DNA from: Pseudorasbora parva
Lineage: Eukaryota > Chordata > Actinopteri > Cypriniformes > Gobionidae
Direction: 5' to 3'
Length of the DNA stretch: 64,000 nt
NCBI RefSeq assembly: GCF_024679245.1
Contig: NC_090184.1
Location: 16,356,144 to 16,420,143, forward strand
Below are positions 14,301-25,208 of this stretch, piece by piece; within the stretch, counting starts at the first letter, position 1; every line of letters begins with the position of its first letter. The notes under the pieces are model-generated. The model worked only from the letters and a program-made list of their open reading frames with translations. It was not told the DNA's origin and did not search any database. Position numbers and translations under genes: made by a program.

Positions 14301-17300
14301 AGAAGAGGTAAGAACACAGACTGAAGAACCAGCTTGACTGTCTTAAGTGCAATTTGAGCTTCTGGGAAAACAAGCTTTTTGGGTTTAATCGTTTAAACCC
14401 AAAACATCATCAGCAAGTCTTTATTTTTCTGTAATCAGAAGCTGTGGTCTGGGATTCACAGGCAGGTTTGCACAGGTGAAACTAGTTTCATGTATGCAAA
14501 CTAGTTTTAAAAATGTAAATACTGCTTTTTTATGCTTTTAAAAAGACAGTTATTCATTTATTTGCCAGATATTAAACACATTAATTGTCTGAGTGTCCCT
14601 TTAAAAAAATAAAATAAAATTGAAGCCACTTACAATCAAATCGTATTAAAATAACCACTGTTTTAAAATCCATTGTAAGTGCCTCAAAATAACCTTGAAT
14701 TCATAGTTTCTTCTGTCTTCCAGGTCGTCTTAGTAAAGCACACAAGGACAAAGAGAGGGAAAAAGAGCGGGAACAGCAGAGGGAGCGAGAGCAGAAGTTA
14801 AACGGCAAAGATGAGAGAGGAAAGACAGATAGAGACAGAGATCGAGAGAGGGAGAAGGACAGAGAGAAAGACCAGAAGAAAAGGAAACACAGAGAATCAA
14901 GTGCAGACAGGTAAGACAGACACTCATCAACTCTATTTTGCATGCATGCTATTGAATCTATATTTATTTGTTTGAATTTGCATTTCTTCCCAGAGAGAAG
15001 CCTCCCCCGGCAAAAGAGTCGCGTCCCTCCCCACCAGTCCCCTCATGGCTCCAACGGGACCTCCGCGTGCGTTTCATAGATAAAGCATTCAAAGGAGGCA
15101 AATACTACAACTCAAAGGTACTTCACTAGAGTTCTGAGACTGGTTATTTTTTATTTTATGTGTCTGTTTTTTGTTGAGAAATATTGTATACAGTGGTGTT
15201 TTAGGGGGGAAACAAACTCTGATGATCCATAATTAAGATATTATAAAGCCATAAGATATTTGTTTAAATTAAAGTAAAAAAATGTTGTGTTTAGATGAGA
15301 ATTGAAGATGTCCTGACGCCCCACACCTGTGTGTGTCGTACGGAGGAGGGAAGGCTGCTGGACGGTAGGACACACTTTCACCTTGACCATTATAAAGAGG
15401 CCTTTTAACAGAGACTTTGGTCTAATAACTGGCTGTAAGTTTTATTCATTCGTCTGTTTTAGATATTAGACAGAAAATGCTGGAGACCATTGTACCCAAG
15501 AACGACTCGGACTACATTATGGTGGTTCTGGGAGAGCACAGAGGACAGGTATGTGGATTCACTTGTTTGTATTGAAGAGTAGAGCTCTGATCTGAATCCT
15601 AATGTGCTGCCTACTTAAAGGGTTAGTTCACCCAAAAATAAGTAAGTAAGGTAGTGATTGCATGTGTACTCAAGTCACCGCTGATGTTGTGATTTTTGTA
15701 TCACCGCCCACTTGAAGTGTGGTTATGAGTCATCCGATGACCACCCTTCCCCTCTCTTAGTTTGGGACACTATTAAAGGTCTTTTAACCTTGGCTAAGAA
15801 CACTCCGAACAGGAGGCTGTCCAGTCATTTAGAATGAATGTAAAATAGGGAGAGTTAGTCAGCTGATTTACCTGAAAGATTGGTGAGATTTCTAACTTAT
15901 AGAGCCTCTTCTGTATTTTCAGCAATGAAGACTGAAGTGTAATAAAATACATTTTATTAACAAAAGATAAACAATTTGTTATGTCTAATCTTTGGGCAGA
16001 GCTTGGTGAATGGTTTGTCTCTCTCTTAAGGGGAGACTCCGAACAAGGGGTGTCTGGCTGTACCTTTTATCCCTTTCTGATTAGGAAATTGCAATTTGGC
16101 GCGTCTCCATTATAGTTTTGCGATTGGCTATTGGCATCAGCGGTGACACACAGTGTGGCCAATCCTTCTTTCCCCTGTGGAACTCATTTGCATATACACA
16201 GTTAGAAGTGTTTCAAGTGTCTTTAAAGTTTACTAATGCATTTCTCACTTTCCAAACCAGCATCAAAATACCTTTGGCAATATTCTAAACAAAAAGACAC
16301 CAAACATGATTGGAGAAAAGATTGACCTGCCATGCGTTCATTCATTCATTTGTTCATTAACAGCTGAATCTGTGTAAGATGTTTCTTTACGAATAGCTGT
16401 CACTGATAATACTTATTTCTGGATGGATTATTGTCGTCTTTCTTTGTTTCATCCATTACTGCTGAGGTCCTGAGGAATTGTTATGGCAGTCACAGACCAG
16501 GACATTAGGGATCAGTCTCTAGATGAGTGAAGGGCAGAAACTGCATGTGGACCAATGAGAAGTCCTGTCCTTCCTGGGCTTGGTACTAGACGTCGTCATC
16601 ATCTTACCCGCCAAGAGGGGTCTGGCTGTTGTCCAAGCATCTTTATCTAATAGTGTTGGACAGTTTCTTTGCGTTAGTACACCAAGATCCAATCAAAATG
16701 TAGCAAACCTTTGTCCACTGGGCCCTGGAATGTGCTGTCCACTACATAGTCTTCCATGCAGTTTACGTTGGCCAACTCCTGTGTCGGCATCAAACGCATG
16801 CGTCGTTGTGCTCACATGACCAACTTTTGCCAATGGTAGGCCGGTGTTCTGGTGTAGCTCTGACATAACTCTGAAGCGCTGGACTGTATTTAGTACATCA
16901 ACATTGTAGGAGACTGACACAGTAATATAGAAATTGTAGAATAAAGTCTTTTTTTTTTTTTTCTTTTTTTGCAGAAAAAGTTTGTGTTGCTTCATAAAAT
17001 TAAGGTTGAACCACTGGAGTCACATGGACTATTTTAAGGATGTATTATTTTAATTTTTGGGTGAATTAACCCTTTAAGCCCTGTTCACACTGACAGTGAC
17101 TTGATGCTCTATGACAGTAGTCTCTGTACTGTGAAGAAGACGTTTGTTGGTTCCCAGTCCTGTTGCTCTAATGTTATTGGTAGACTACACATCTGGCCAT
17201 ATTTTTAGAAAATGCAACCACAAATTATATTTCCCAGTAAAATTGAGAGAATTTAAAACAGCACTTTATTTTACAGTCCTGTTCCCCATGTACATACAAT

Positions 17301-18011
17301 GAACTTATTATAGTAATTGCAATAACTGGGTAATAACTAGGTACTAACCCTTAACCTACACCTAAACCTTACCTTAACCCCTGTAGTTATCTTATTAATC
17401 AGTACTTTCTTAGGTAAATACACTGTAAGAGCATGTACTGTAAAATTAAGAGCAACTGGACTTGAGAATTAATGATCATTCTACTTAACGTCTGTTGGAC
17501 TGTCACTGTTGTGATATAAACTATAACAGTGCTCCTTGCATTAGAAATGACTAATTAAAATTAAATATTTGTGTACCATTATATTTTCGAGCCATTGGCT
17601 TAGCATCAGGCTGAAAGATAGCCAGGAACTCATCACGCCATAAAAATTGTCCAAATGACACAAGTTGACCAAAAAACTTTAGAAGAAACCCTTAGAGAGT
17701 AGCCGTGCGAGGCAGCTCACAAGAATTTGCAGCTCACAAGAATTTGGACCAGAGCACATATGGTCCACACATTTTATCACTCCTATAATCGTTAAGTCTT
17801 TTATAATTTGTCATTGACTTCTATCCATATGTGAAGATGTGCATTTCTGCAGTCGAATCATAATGCATGGCTTATCTTGCAGGTGGGCCGCATCCTGAAG
17901 CGAGACCGAGAGAAGTGTCGAGCCATGGTTCAGCTGGACCGTTACGAAGAGAAGCTGTTCACTCTTGAGTATGACGCCATCTGTCATTATGTGGGCGGTA
18001 CAGAACACTGA
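1922..18011 (+). CDS. gpkow: G-patch domain and KOW motifs-containing protein, 11 coding exons
   Basis: GPKOW is a nuclear RNA-binding spliceosome protein (related to yeast Spp2) that contacts the DHX16/Prp2 helicase. Coding exons: 1922-2103, 2223-2410, 3796-3935, 7148-7254, 10625-10832, 12533-12665, 14724-14910, 14994-15117, 15295-15364, 15463-15548, 17883-18011. All introns are GT-AG and phases join without a break, giving 517 aa. The start ATG has a good context (AACATGGCG). Exon 4 carries the G-patch (residues about 180-206, [20 protein letters not shown]). Exons 5-6 carry the first KOW region (LYGK then [13 protein letters not shown]). Exon 7 is a highly charged K/E/R/D linker. Exons 8-9 hold [20 protein letters not shown] and a [15 protein letters not shown] block, and exons 10-11 the second KOW. 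Exon 4 could start at 7157 instead of 7148, dropping three codons. Human GPKOW is a little shorter; the extra length is mostly in the linker. Confidence 0.93.
3337..3710 (+). mobile_element. Half of an Angel-like MITE in gpkow intron 2
   Basis: Begins TTAA then AGGGTTAGTTCACCCAAAAA, the same terminus that recurs at 15615, 23439, 37117 and in every array unit. It runs through the family's internal CATCTTCAGAACACA block. The opposite inverted end is not present, so this is a one-armed or truncated copy; the 3' limit is approximate. The name Angel is recalled from the teleost MITE literature and was not checked. Confidence 0.6.
4068..4381. mobile_element. Palindromic Angel-like MITE in gpkow intron 3
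   Basis: An inverted repeat of about 310 bp. The left arm reads GATAGTCCACCCAAAATG and the right arm ends TTTTTGGGTGATCTATCCC then TTAA at 4378-4381. The centre pairs ACCAAACAGTTGAC (about 4191) with GTCAACTGTTTGGT (about 4253). It is a compact foldback with no coding capacity. The left TTAA has decayed. Confidence 0.65.
4400..7147. other. gpkow intron 3 remainder, possible LTR-like relic
   Basis: Mostly AT-rich intronic DNA. Between about 4965 and 5760 there is a GC-richer, repeat-like stretch with TTAGGGGT near both edges, which could be a decayed solo LTR, but no target duplication or clear terminal repeat could be shown. A short G-run and TG/CA tracts lie near 6670-6800. No convincing exon was found here. 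Confidence 0.3.
8198..9590. mobile_element. Composite repeat in gpkow intron 4: TTAA-flanked element start plus tRNA-derived SINE
   Basis: At 8198 TTAA is followed by AGGTACACTATGTAGGATTT, a terminus of the kind seen on teleost TTAA or hAT-type MITEs. From about 8290 to 8545, read on the - strand, lies a tRNA-derived SINE. Its head is GGGGCGGCAGTGGCTCATG (A-box-like), followed by GGTTTGATCCCCGG (a degenerate B-box) and then a conserved core with GTCGAGGTGTCCATGAGC. The right limit of the host element is unclear, and the material from 8640 to 9590 is only presumed to belong to it. Confidence 0.5.
9591..10624 (+). other. gpkow intron 4 remainder, nothing recognisable
   Basis: AT-rich intronic sequence with short homopolymer and TTTA tracts. 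The open frame reading into exon 5 from about 10455 is the intron plus exon 5 read together, not a separate gene. Confidence 0.5.
11236..11314. repeat. (TA)n microsatellite in gpkow intron 5
   Basis: An almost pure TA dinucleotide run of about 75 bp lies just upstream of the Tc1-like relic. It is likely to vary in length between individuals. Confidence 0.9.
11485..12375 (+). pseudogene. Degenerate Tc1-like transposase (intron 5 of gpkow)
   Basis: A dead Tc1/mariner-superfamily element on the gene's sense strand. A start-like ATG at 11564 ([13 protein letters not shown]) is followed by a stop within about 20 codons. The DNA-binding region reappears at 11722-11988 ([15 protein letters not shown], then [20 protein letters not shown]). 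The first catalytic block is seen as TWSDESHF in a shifted frame near 12017, then [14 protein letters not shown] near 12130 and [13 protein letters not shown] near 12293. Several frameshifts and stops separate these pieces, and the C-terminal part after DLNPI is deleted. The boundary TGGTCAAAATATTATGCCTGATC near 12350 resembles the family's 3' end. It cannot encode an active transposase. Confidence 0.8.
12854..14073. mobile_element. TTAA-flanked non-autonomous DNA transposon in gpkow intron 6
   Basis: An element of 1.2 kb bounded by TTAA at 12854-12857 and 14070-14073. Its terminal inverted repeats read AGGGGGGGTGAAA at the left and TTTCACCCCCCCT at the right. The interior is GC-richer than the intron and has no transposase-like frame. 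TTAA target duplications are typical of the piggyBac and Kolobok superfamilies; which one applies cannot be told from the ends alone. Confidence 0.75.
15615..17077. mobile_element. Angel-like MITE with enlarged interior in gpkow intron 10
   Basis: The left end is TTAA at 15615-15618 followed by AGGGTTAGTTCACCCAAAAAT. The right end is ATTTTTGGGTGAATTAACCC and TTAA at 17074-17077. The usual foldback of this family is only a few hundred bases, so the 1.4 kb between the ends probably includes another insertion or two separate half-elements. No coding region was recognised inside. Confidence 0.55.
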
Positions 18012-18590
18012 GAAACCTTTTGGATAAGACACGCCTTTCATCATCCCATCCCTGTTCCGATTGGCTTCCCTTAATTCCCAGAGACCAACATATCGGATAC
18101 ATTACGTTTTTAATACAACCGAGACTTAATTTATTTTGCTAGTTGTGGTGTTGTATTTTTAAATGCATCTGAATAAGACACATGATCTTAAAGTAACATT
18201 AAATCCTGTTAGTAATAATCTGTTGTTACAAAAAAAAAATATTTTGCATAATATGTGGTGTTGTGCTTAGAAATGTGAGCGGAATCGATGACAAATGTGA
18301 CATTTTCCTCTCTGTATAGTGATAATGAACATTTACACAGGTCAGCCTTGTAGCATCAGTGTTTATGGATCTGCTGATCTGGGAAGAAAATTATATTTTA
18401 GTTTGGCTCAATTAAGTAAATGTAAAAAGAAAAAAACCTCACTGCCAGTTTACTGGAATCCAAACACTGAAACTGGGCATGGTTTCTTCGTCCAATAAAG
18501 ATCTCAATTTGTTAAAAGGTTAACAGTTTGTACAAAGTTATACACAAGCCCCCTAGAATTTTCACTCATGTTATCTTTTTATAATAAAAT
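18012..18590 (+). other. gpkow 3' UTR with candidate polyadenylation signals
   Basis: Non-coding sequence downstream of the gpkow stop codon. AATAAA occurs at 18494-18499 and again at 18583-18588; either could direct cleavage. No open frame of note. Confidence 0.5.
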
Positions 18591-18912
18591 ATTAAAATTC
18601 CTTCAAAATGTCTTTGAATTGATCTCTTGATTTATTGAAACATTACTCACTGCATCATACTGGATTTGATGAATGATTTTCTAAGGCCTCTATGATCACC
18701 AACAAACCTGTTGTACACAATCATATTTTTTAAAATTCCTTTTAGTATATTTTAGCATAGGTTTTTTTTTATAAAGTTAACTTTTTTTAAATAACTTTTA
18801 TAATATTAGAAGATTAGTAACTAGACTGAAGCAACTTCGGTCTCCTTGATTATCCATACATAGTTTTTGAAAAATCATGTTAAAATGCTATTAAATATTA
18901 AACATCAGGCTT
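18591..18912. other. Intergenic AT-rich spacer
   Basis: Sequence between the gpkow 3' end and the first downstream transposon. No gene, RNA or repeat was recognised. Confidence 0.5.
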
Positions 18913-19344
18913 TTAAAGCTACGCTGTGTAACTTTTTTAGTTTATTCTTAGCTAAGAACACTAAGTTCTTTCAAGAATATATGTGCTCATTAATGTATAG
19001 TTCCTTCTTTCAAGTAATAAAGTATTCTCGTAAGTTTATAATATGCCATTGAAAATACATACGGGTGAGGGGTTCGAATGCCGGTCGCCATGTTGGCCCT
19101 CCATCTTGAAAGTACATTAGCCAAAGAGGGACATACCCGTAAATTCAAGCTTCGCCTTTCGCGCTTTAACACTCGATGGCACTGTGTCGAATGTGAAGAG
19201 GGGGATTGCTATGTTAATCTTGGACTAAATCGGCCACCATGGTAGTTAAAACGAAATCAGAATTGAGCGGAACAGAAACTAATATTCACTGGATATACCT
19301 TTTCACTGCTAGATGGGGGAAAATATCACACAGTGTAGCTTTAA
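18913..19344. mobile_element. TTAA-flanked MITE
   Basis: A 432-bp non-coding element. It begins TTAA (18913) then AGCTACGCTGTGTAAC and ends CACACAGTGTAGCT then TTAA (19341-19344), so the inverted ends share AGCTAC(A/G)CTGTGT. It sits between gpkow and the Tc1-like element. Confidence 0.8.
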
Positions 19345-19716
19345 GGAACGTTTATTTGTACATCATGTAGCCTACAATACACATGTACATTGATGGCCTC
19401 CTAATTATCCCCATATACTGAATTAGCTTTATCACTCCGTCTCCTCTGGTCTTTCTGGCTCAATATGGCTGCCGTCACGTCATCCAGATGGATGCTGCAC
19501 TTTGGTGGTGGTTGAGGAGATATGTAAAGTACTTTGAGTACCCAGAAAAAACACTATATAAATGTAAATAATTATTACATCTCTTAATAATTATTGTATT
19601 GCTTTCTATGTTTTTCCCCCACAATGGAAACTACAGAGCTTTAAACATAAAACTAATGTGAATTTAAAAATCATCTTACTAAAACATTATTAGAGGATAT
19701 AGAATAACAACTGATA
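19345..19716. other. Intergenic spacer, nothing recognised
   Basis: AT-rich sequence between the TTAA MITE and the Tc1-like element. One GC-richer patch (about 19435-19530) has no open frame of note. Confidence 0.5.
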
Positions 19717-19718
19717 TA

Positions 19719-20639
19719 CAGTCTTGTTCAAAATAATAGCAGTACAATGTGACTAACCAGAATAATCAAGGTTTTTAGTATATTTTTTATTGCTACGTGG
19801 CAAACAAGTTACCCGTAGGTTCAGTAGATTGTCAGAAAACAAACAAGACCCAGCATTCATGATATGCACGCTCTTAATGCCCATATCATGATGCTTGCAC
19901 CTGCATGCTTCACTGTCTTCACTGTGTACTGTGGCTTGAATTCAGAGTTTGGGGGTCGTCTCACAAACTGCCTGTGGCCCTTGGACCCAAAAAGAACAAT
20001 TTTACTCTCATCAGTCCACAAAATGTTCCTCCATTTCTCTTTAGGCCAGTTGATGTGTTCTTTGGCAAATTGTAACCTCTTCTGCACATGCCTTTTTTTT
20101 AACAGGGGGATTCTTGAAAATAGATTAGCTTCACACAGACGTCTTCTAACTGTCACAGTACTTACAGGTAACTCCAGACTGTCTTTGATCATCCTGGAGG
20201 TGATCATTGGCTGAGCCTTTGCCATTCTGGTTATTCTTCTATCCATTTTGATGGTTGTCTTCCGTTTTCTTCCACGTCTCTCTGGTTTTGCTCTCCATTT
20301 TAAGGCATTGGAGATCATTTTAGCTGAACAGCCTATAATTTTTTGCACCTCTTTATAGGTTTTCCCCTCTCTAATCAACTTTTTAATCAAAGTACGCTGT
20401 TCTTCTGGACAATGTCTTGAACGACCCATTTTCCTCAGCTTTCAAATGCATGTTCAACAAGTGTTGGCTTCATCCTTAAATAGGGGCCACCTGATTCACA
20501 CCTGTTTCTTCACAAAATTGATGACCTCAGTGATTGAATGCCACACTGCTATTTTTTTGAACACACCCCTTTCAACTAATTCAACTAATTGCCCAATTGC
20601 ACAGCCTTAAGAGCGTGCATATCATGAATGCTGGGTCTC
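19719..20639 (-). mobile_element. Rearranged Tc1-like transposon
   Basis: Transcribed on the - strand. The 3' terminus is CAGTCTTGTTCAAAATAATA at 19719, next to a TA dinucleotide (19717-19718). The segment 19847-19876 recurs inverted at 20609-20639 (AGACCCAGCATTCATGATAT), so these are matching parts of the element's long terminal inverted repeats. The outer part of the 5' repeat is missing: the element stops abruptly at 20639 where the Gypsy relic starts. The transposase inside is cut short by deletion. Confidence 0.8.
19857..20429 (-). pseudogene. Truncated Tc1-like transposase
   Basis: A 190-aa open frame. The first 110 or so residues form paired-type helix-turn-helix DNA-binding regions ([20 protein letters not shown] at the start, GRKRK hook in the middle). 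They are followed by the opening of the DDE domain with the first catalytic Asp in [13 protein letters not shown] (about residue 140). After GASIMIW the protein ends in ALRACIS, which is translated terminal-repeat sequence. The second Asp and the final Glu are therefore missing; a normal family member has about 340 aa. Binding without catalysis is conceivable, but the fragment is most likely dead. Confidence 0.85.
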
Positions 20640-22354
20640 CTTCAATCGCCTGAAGTAATCCAGTTCTGGCCCACCGGCAAGTCCACTGGCGTGTGGAGCT
20701 CCCGCCCAAACATCCCGCCTGGCGCTTAGCAAGAGGCAGTCTATGGGGGCGCAAGCGAATGGGGGCAGCGGAGCCAGTGTCAATGTGATGCTGCACCAGA
20801 GCTGTTCTGGTACAGAACATGTGGCGAATGGAGCGTGTGGTGTAAGTGGCTGGGATGCAATGGTCTGAGCTGCAGTAGTCCCTTGGGGCTCCTCCTGAGT
20901 CTCTGCAGCTCTCATGTTGCGGCTGGGGTCCACAGCTGGCAAACACTGATGCCTGGGCGGCGGCTGCGGGGCAGCAGCTTCTCCATGAAGGCTCCGGCTT
21001 GACCGAAGCGGCACGGTCTCGCTACCTAAGCAGAGGGCGCCCCCCGACACGTCGACAAGTGCTCCCCAGTGGGCCAACAAATCCAAGCCAACAATGCATT
21101 CATCTCTGATGTCGGCGAGCCAGAACTCGTGGCTCGTCTGGCTCATGCCCACCACCACAGACAACAGTTTTTTCCCAGGCATTACAGTCCTTTCACCCGT
21201 GACGGTGAGCAGTTCGGTATGGGTGGGGGTCCAGTCCCTTGGAAGAGGACCGGCCGTTCCTGACAATAGTCCTTTTCGTAGCAAGCAAATGGTGGACCCC
21301 GTATCCACCAAGGCGCTGCAGGGCTGCCCATCAATAACACAGTCCAGGTACAGTCCTTTGGCAAGCCCACAGCGCCCCACAGTAGGGCAGTCATTGTTGA
21401 GGGGTGCTGAAGAACGGGGTGAGGGTCCCCTCACTGCCTCACTCCGAGATCGTTTCCCGGGGGTGACGTTCCCCGTGGCCGGGGGCTTGGGGCAGGACAG
21501 TCCCTGGCGAAATGCCCCGGTTCACCGCAGCGGTAGCACCAATCTAGTCTCGACCTCCGTCGGGGAGTCATCGCTGGTTGGACCCGGCTGACCTCCTCCT
21601 CCTCAGACCGGGCCCCATCCACCTCCCGTTCAACTGCTCTCGTCAGGTGACGCTGGAGTGAAGATCAACCTGCCCCAGGACCAGCTTGTAGCACCTCCTC
21701 CGTTCACTCAGCGACTCACCCGTAGGAAAGCGTGGAGGCTCAGCTCTTCCGTCGCTGCTGCCGGGAAGGTAGGGTAGCCTTTCCGTGCGTAGACCCGGAT
21801 GTCAGCGGCGAAAGCGCCCACGCGCTCTCCTGCACGTCGACATCGGCTAGTCAGCTCCTCCCTGCTCTGTTCTGCGGAGGTTCTCTGCCCGAAACGGCGA
21901 TGGAGAACAGCGGTGAGGGCCGGGAGATCACGCCGCTCTTCAGGGGACAAATCGATGAGGACCTGGAGCGCGGAACCCTCCAAGGCGAGGGCCAAGTGAG
22001 TCGCTGTCTCCTCGCAGCTCCATCCGTCATGGAGAGCGGCCAGGTCAACTTGTGCCAGGTAGGGCTCCAGGGGCGTCAACCCGCCGTATCGTGGCAGCTT
22101 AGCGGGTGATCGTGTGAGGTGGCCATTGGTTTGAAGTGTCGGTGTACCAGCCGGAAGTTTGTGACTAGAGGAGCGGTACACTGTCCGGGGAACACTGGCA
22201 CCGTCAGGCAGGTGCGGAGCCCTGCTCCTCCGCTTCGTCTTGCTAGTCAGGCGCTGTAGCATGATGCTGTTCTCTTCAATGGCACGCTCTAATTCGCCTA
22301 CTTTGCTCCATAATGACGTCTTCTAAACGGTCTAGATCCCACTTCTGACACCAC
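20640..22354 (-). pseudogene. Gypsy-type gag-protease relic (no pol)
   Basis: On the - strand, read from 22354 downwards. First comes a primer-binding-site-like TGGTGTCAGAAGTGGGATC (22335-22353) next to the LTR. A Gag-like region follows (22262-21708) with an acidic LDLAALHDGWSCEETATHLA-type capsid stretch. A frameshift then leads to a CCHC zinc knuckle (CYRCGEPGHFARDCP, about 21510-21555) and an aspartic-protease region with VDTGSTICLL near 21300. The frame ends at the rearranged Tc1 border (20640) before any reverse transcriptase. It is a 5' fragment of an LTR retrotransposon and is not functional. Confidence 0.8.
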
Positions 22355-22775
22355 TGTAATAACTGGCAGTTATACTGAGGAACGTGGGGCTAAACGGAGC
22401 TAAGCTAAACTATAAAACTTGCATTAGGCTAATTGCTAACGGAAAATATGAGCACTCATGTCCCATACACCGCACGACCATGAGTGTCTGATAATAAGAG
22501 CACAGTCAGAACAGACCAGCAGGAGGCAATATCGGCTTATTTCTCCTTTTATTCTGAACATAGAACAAGAACTACTTAGGCAGGGCCATTTCTCCATATC
22601 CCTCCCCTATACATCTTTCTCCATGATGGTGAGAGCCACCTTTTTTTACATAAAGCAGTAAATGAACTAAACCCTCCCAACTAACTTGAACATAAACACA
22701 CATAACTTTACTTAAGCAAAAACTCAACCATATTGCTTGAATAATGCATTAATCATTAATGATTGGGCCATTACA
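22355..22775 (-). repeat. LTR of the truncated Gypsy-type element
   Basis: A 421-bp segment with matching ends: TGTAATAACTGGC at 22355 and GGGCCATTACA at 22775, read on the + strand. On the - strand it runs TGTAATGGCCC to GTTATTACA and is followed directly by the primer-binding-site-like sequence, so this is the 5' LTR. The 3' LTR is absent. Its outer edge abuts array copy 0, so the element was inserted into the array's left-most unit. Confidence 0.75.
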
Positions 22776-24039
22776 ATATGTTTAAAGTTTTATATAGTTT
22801 TAGAAACCATATAGCCATATAATGAGGAGCAAGGTTTTTACAGTCTATGTTTTTTACCCTGTAACTGCCATGATCTTACATTTAAATGAAACTGGCCTAC
22901 AGTTAAACTATAGTCTATAAAACTGTTTTAAAGTCTGGATCCCGTGAATTAAGGGCAAAGCTTTTTTTTCCTCTTTAAAAGTTGTATTAACTTTTTTTAA
23001 TAGATTTAATTAAATGTTATAGCCTCATGAAAGATAGATATCAGTGTCTTACTTAAATTATGTGTTAACTCTTGAAAAATATGATTGTTCAACCCAAAAA
23101 TGTGATCATTTACTCACCCTAATGTCATTCCAAACCTAAATGAATTTATTTCTGTGTAAGCATTTCCATGTTAATGTTAATTAACAACACCAATAAAAGT
23201 GATTTTTAAAAATAATTATATTCAGAAATGTTTTAATATTAGGGTGTTTTATGGTGTATGTTTATTTTGGTGTAAATAAATGTAAGTGTAAACAGCTCAA
23301 CTTTGGAGTGTGGAATTTGGGCTTTTTTTGTTGTTGACATTTTGTAAATTCAACTTGACTGGACAACTACAAACAAAACACTGCGTACAAAGAAAAAAAT
23401 ATTTATTAATTAACTGAAGATGACAAGCTTGAATTAAAGGGTTAGTTCACCAAAAAATGAAAATGATGTCATTAATTACTCACCCTCATGTCGTTGGACA
23501 CCTGTAACATCTTCGTTCATCTTCAGAACACAAATGAAGATATTTTTGTTGAAAGCTGATGTCTGAGAAAGGCTTCAAAAAGGCCTCCATTGGGATTTAG
23601 TACATTTCGACTGACCCACTCACAAGATCCATAAAAGGCACTAAAGACTTCGTTACAAAGTTCATCTCACTACAGTGGCTGTACAATAATTGTACCAAGC
23701 GGCGAGAACAGTTTTTGTGCGAAAAAAAAAATCAAAATAATGACTTTATCTGCCAAGATATTGTCTTCCGTGTAGGTCTCGGACGTGAACTCACGTGACA
23801 GCGGCGCTCCTCCTCTTCCGGGTCATGTATTCGCTATGATTCGAACGGCAGAGCTGCGTCATATTCTCGCGCATGCGTCGAGTTCACGTCAAAAATTTGG
23901 TGGATTATATCAGTATTTTGATTTTTGTGCGCACAATAACTATTTTCGTCGCATTGTAAAATGATTGTACAGCCACTGTAGTGAGATGGACTTTGTAACG
24001 AATCTGTCTTCTCTGTACTCTGTATCCCTTCCAGGGATT

Positions 24040-24786
24040 CTCACTGAGGAAAAGTTTCAATAAGGAGGCAGGAGTAGGAATATCCCCACTGTCAAACTCC
24101 GGAAATCCTCCTTGATCAAAACTTTTCCTTAATTCATTGCAGCGTTTCACTTTTCCACCAACCCTGAACAGCCCACTCTCACTGAGACCTAAACACAAAC
24201 ACACATTATCTCAGCACAGATGTGATCATTGACCAACACTGAGAGTGAGAAACACACGGCACTCACCATGCTTCTCCACAAACTCCACTATGTGCATGAG
24301 CAATAGAGGAAGACCCTGTCTCATCTGTCCACTCTTCCTCAGGTCGATCAGGGGCACACCAAACACAGCTCTCTGTCTTTCCACCTGCACAAGGCAAAAA
24401 TTCATAAATAAATAAAACAATTCAGGACAGTTTAGCCTACTGGGAAATATTGTAACGTTACTGCACAGAATGCACAAATAATATGTTTAACGTTACATGA
24501 AGCTGTCTAACAAGTATGCATTTCAGTAACAAAGAGTGTATCAGGAAACATACATTTTATAATGAATATAGCGTTTCTCCATGTAGGCTACACTAACACC
24601 AATTTACAGCATGTCATCTGTCCATTTCAATATTTAACAATGAAAACAAGACTCAAAAAATAATAATGGGAATGTTTAGGAATTTCAAAACACAAATTTA
24701 TAAAGTTCTTTACTGGCTGTAAGTATTTGTAAATCATATTGCATACTTACACACACTGATAAAACGCCGATCTCTCCAATTTTCAT
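24040..24786 (-). pseudogene. Broken RhoGAP gene of array copy 0
   Basis: Only the 5' part survives. Exon 1 is 24751-24786 (starting MKIGEIGVLSVC, two changes from copy 1). Exon 2 is about 24267-24384 with VFGVPLIDLRKSGQMRQGLP. Exon 3 starts at about 24188 with LSESGLFRVGGKVKRC but runs into a deletion junction near 24045 after LLKLFL. Exons 4-8, encoding the second half of the RhoGAP domain and the tail, are gone. The arginine finger remains but the fold cannot be complete, so this is a pseudogene. Confidence 0.85.
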
Positions 24787-25208
24787 GAAAGGCTCATGAA
24801 AGTGTGAAAGTGTCCGTTGTTTTTTTTTCAGTGCCGCGTTGTGAACCAATCAGTGTCCGAAGTGTTTAATAATTGTTTAAGATTTGTGGTTACTCGGACG
24901 TATATGTATGGTGAACAAACCGGAAGTAAACTTGGTTATAGTCTGCTACTCGCTGTGCTCGTCTCGTGTTTTCCCAATAACATAACATGGTGTCAGAAGT
25001 AAAATCATAGTTAGTGAGGAGGGTATGAAAACCCCCGAGGGAGAGAGAGTGTTTGCACGTCTCTGAGCACGGACAGAAAAACAAAGCTTAAAAAGATCGG
25101 AGGAGCTGCGAGAACGACGGCGGGGGAGCGAAAAAAAAAAAAGCGGCGAGCGAGCAATACAGAGAGGAGAAAGTGTGAGCTGGAGAGGAAAGATAAAAAG
25201 AAGTGACA

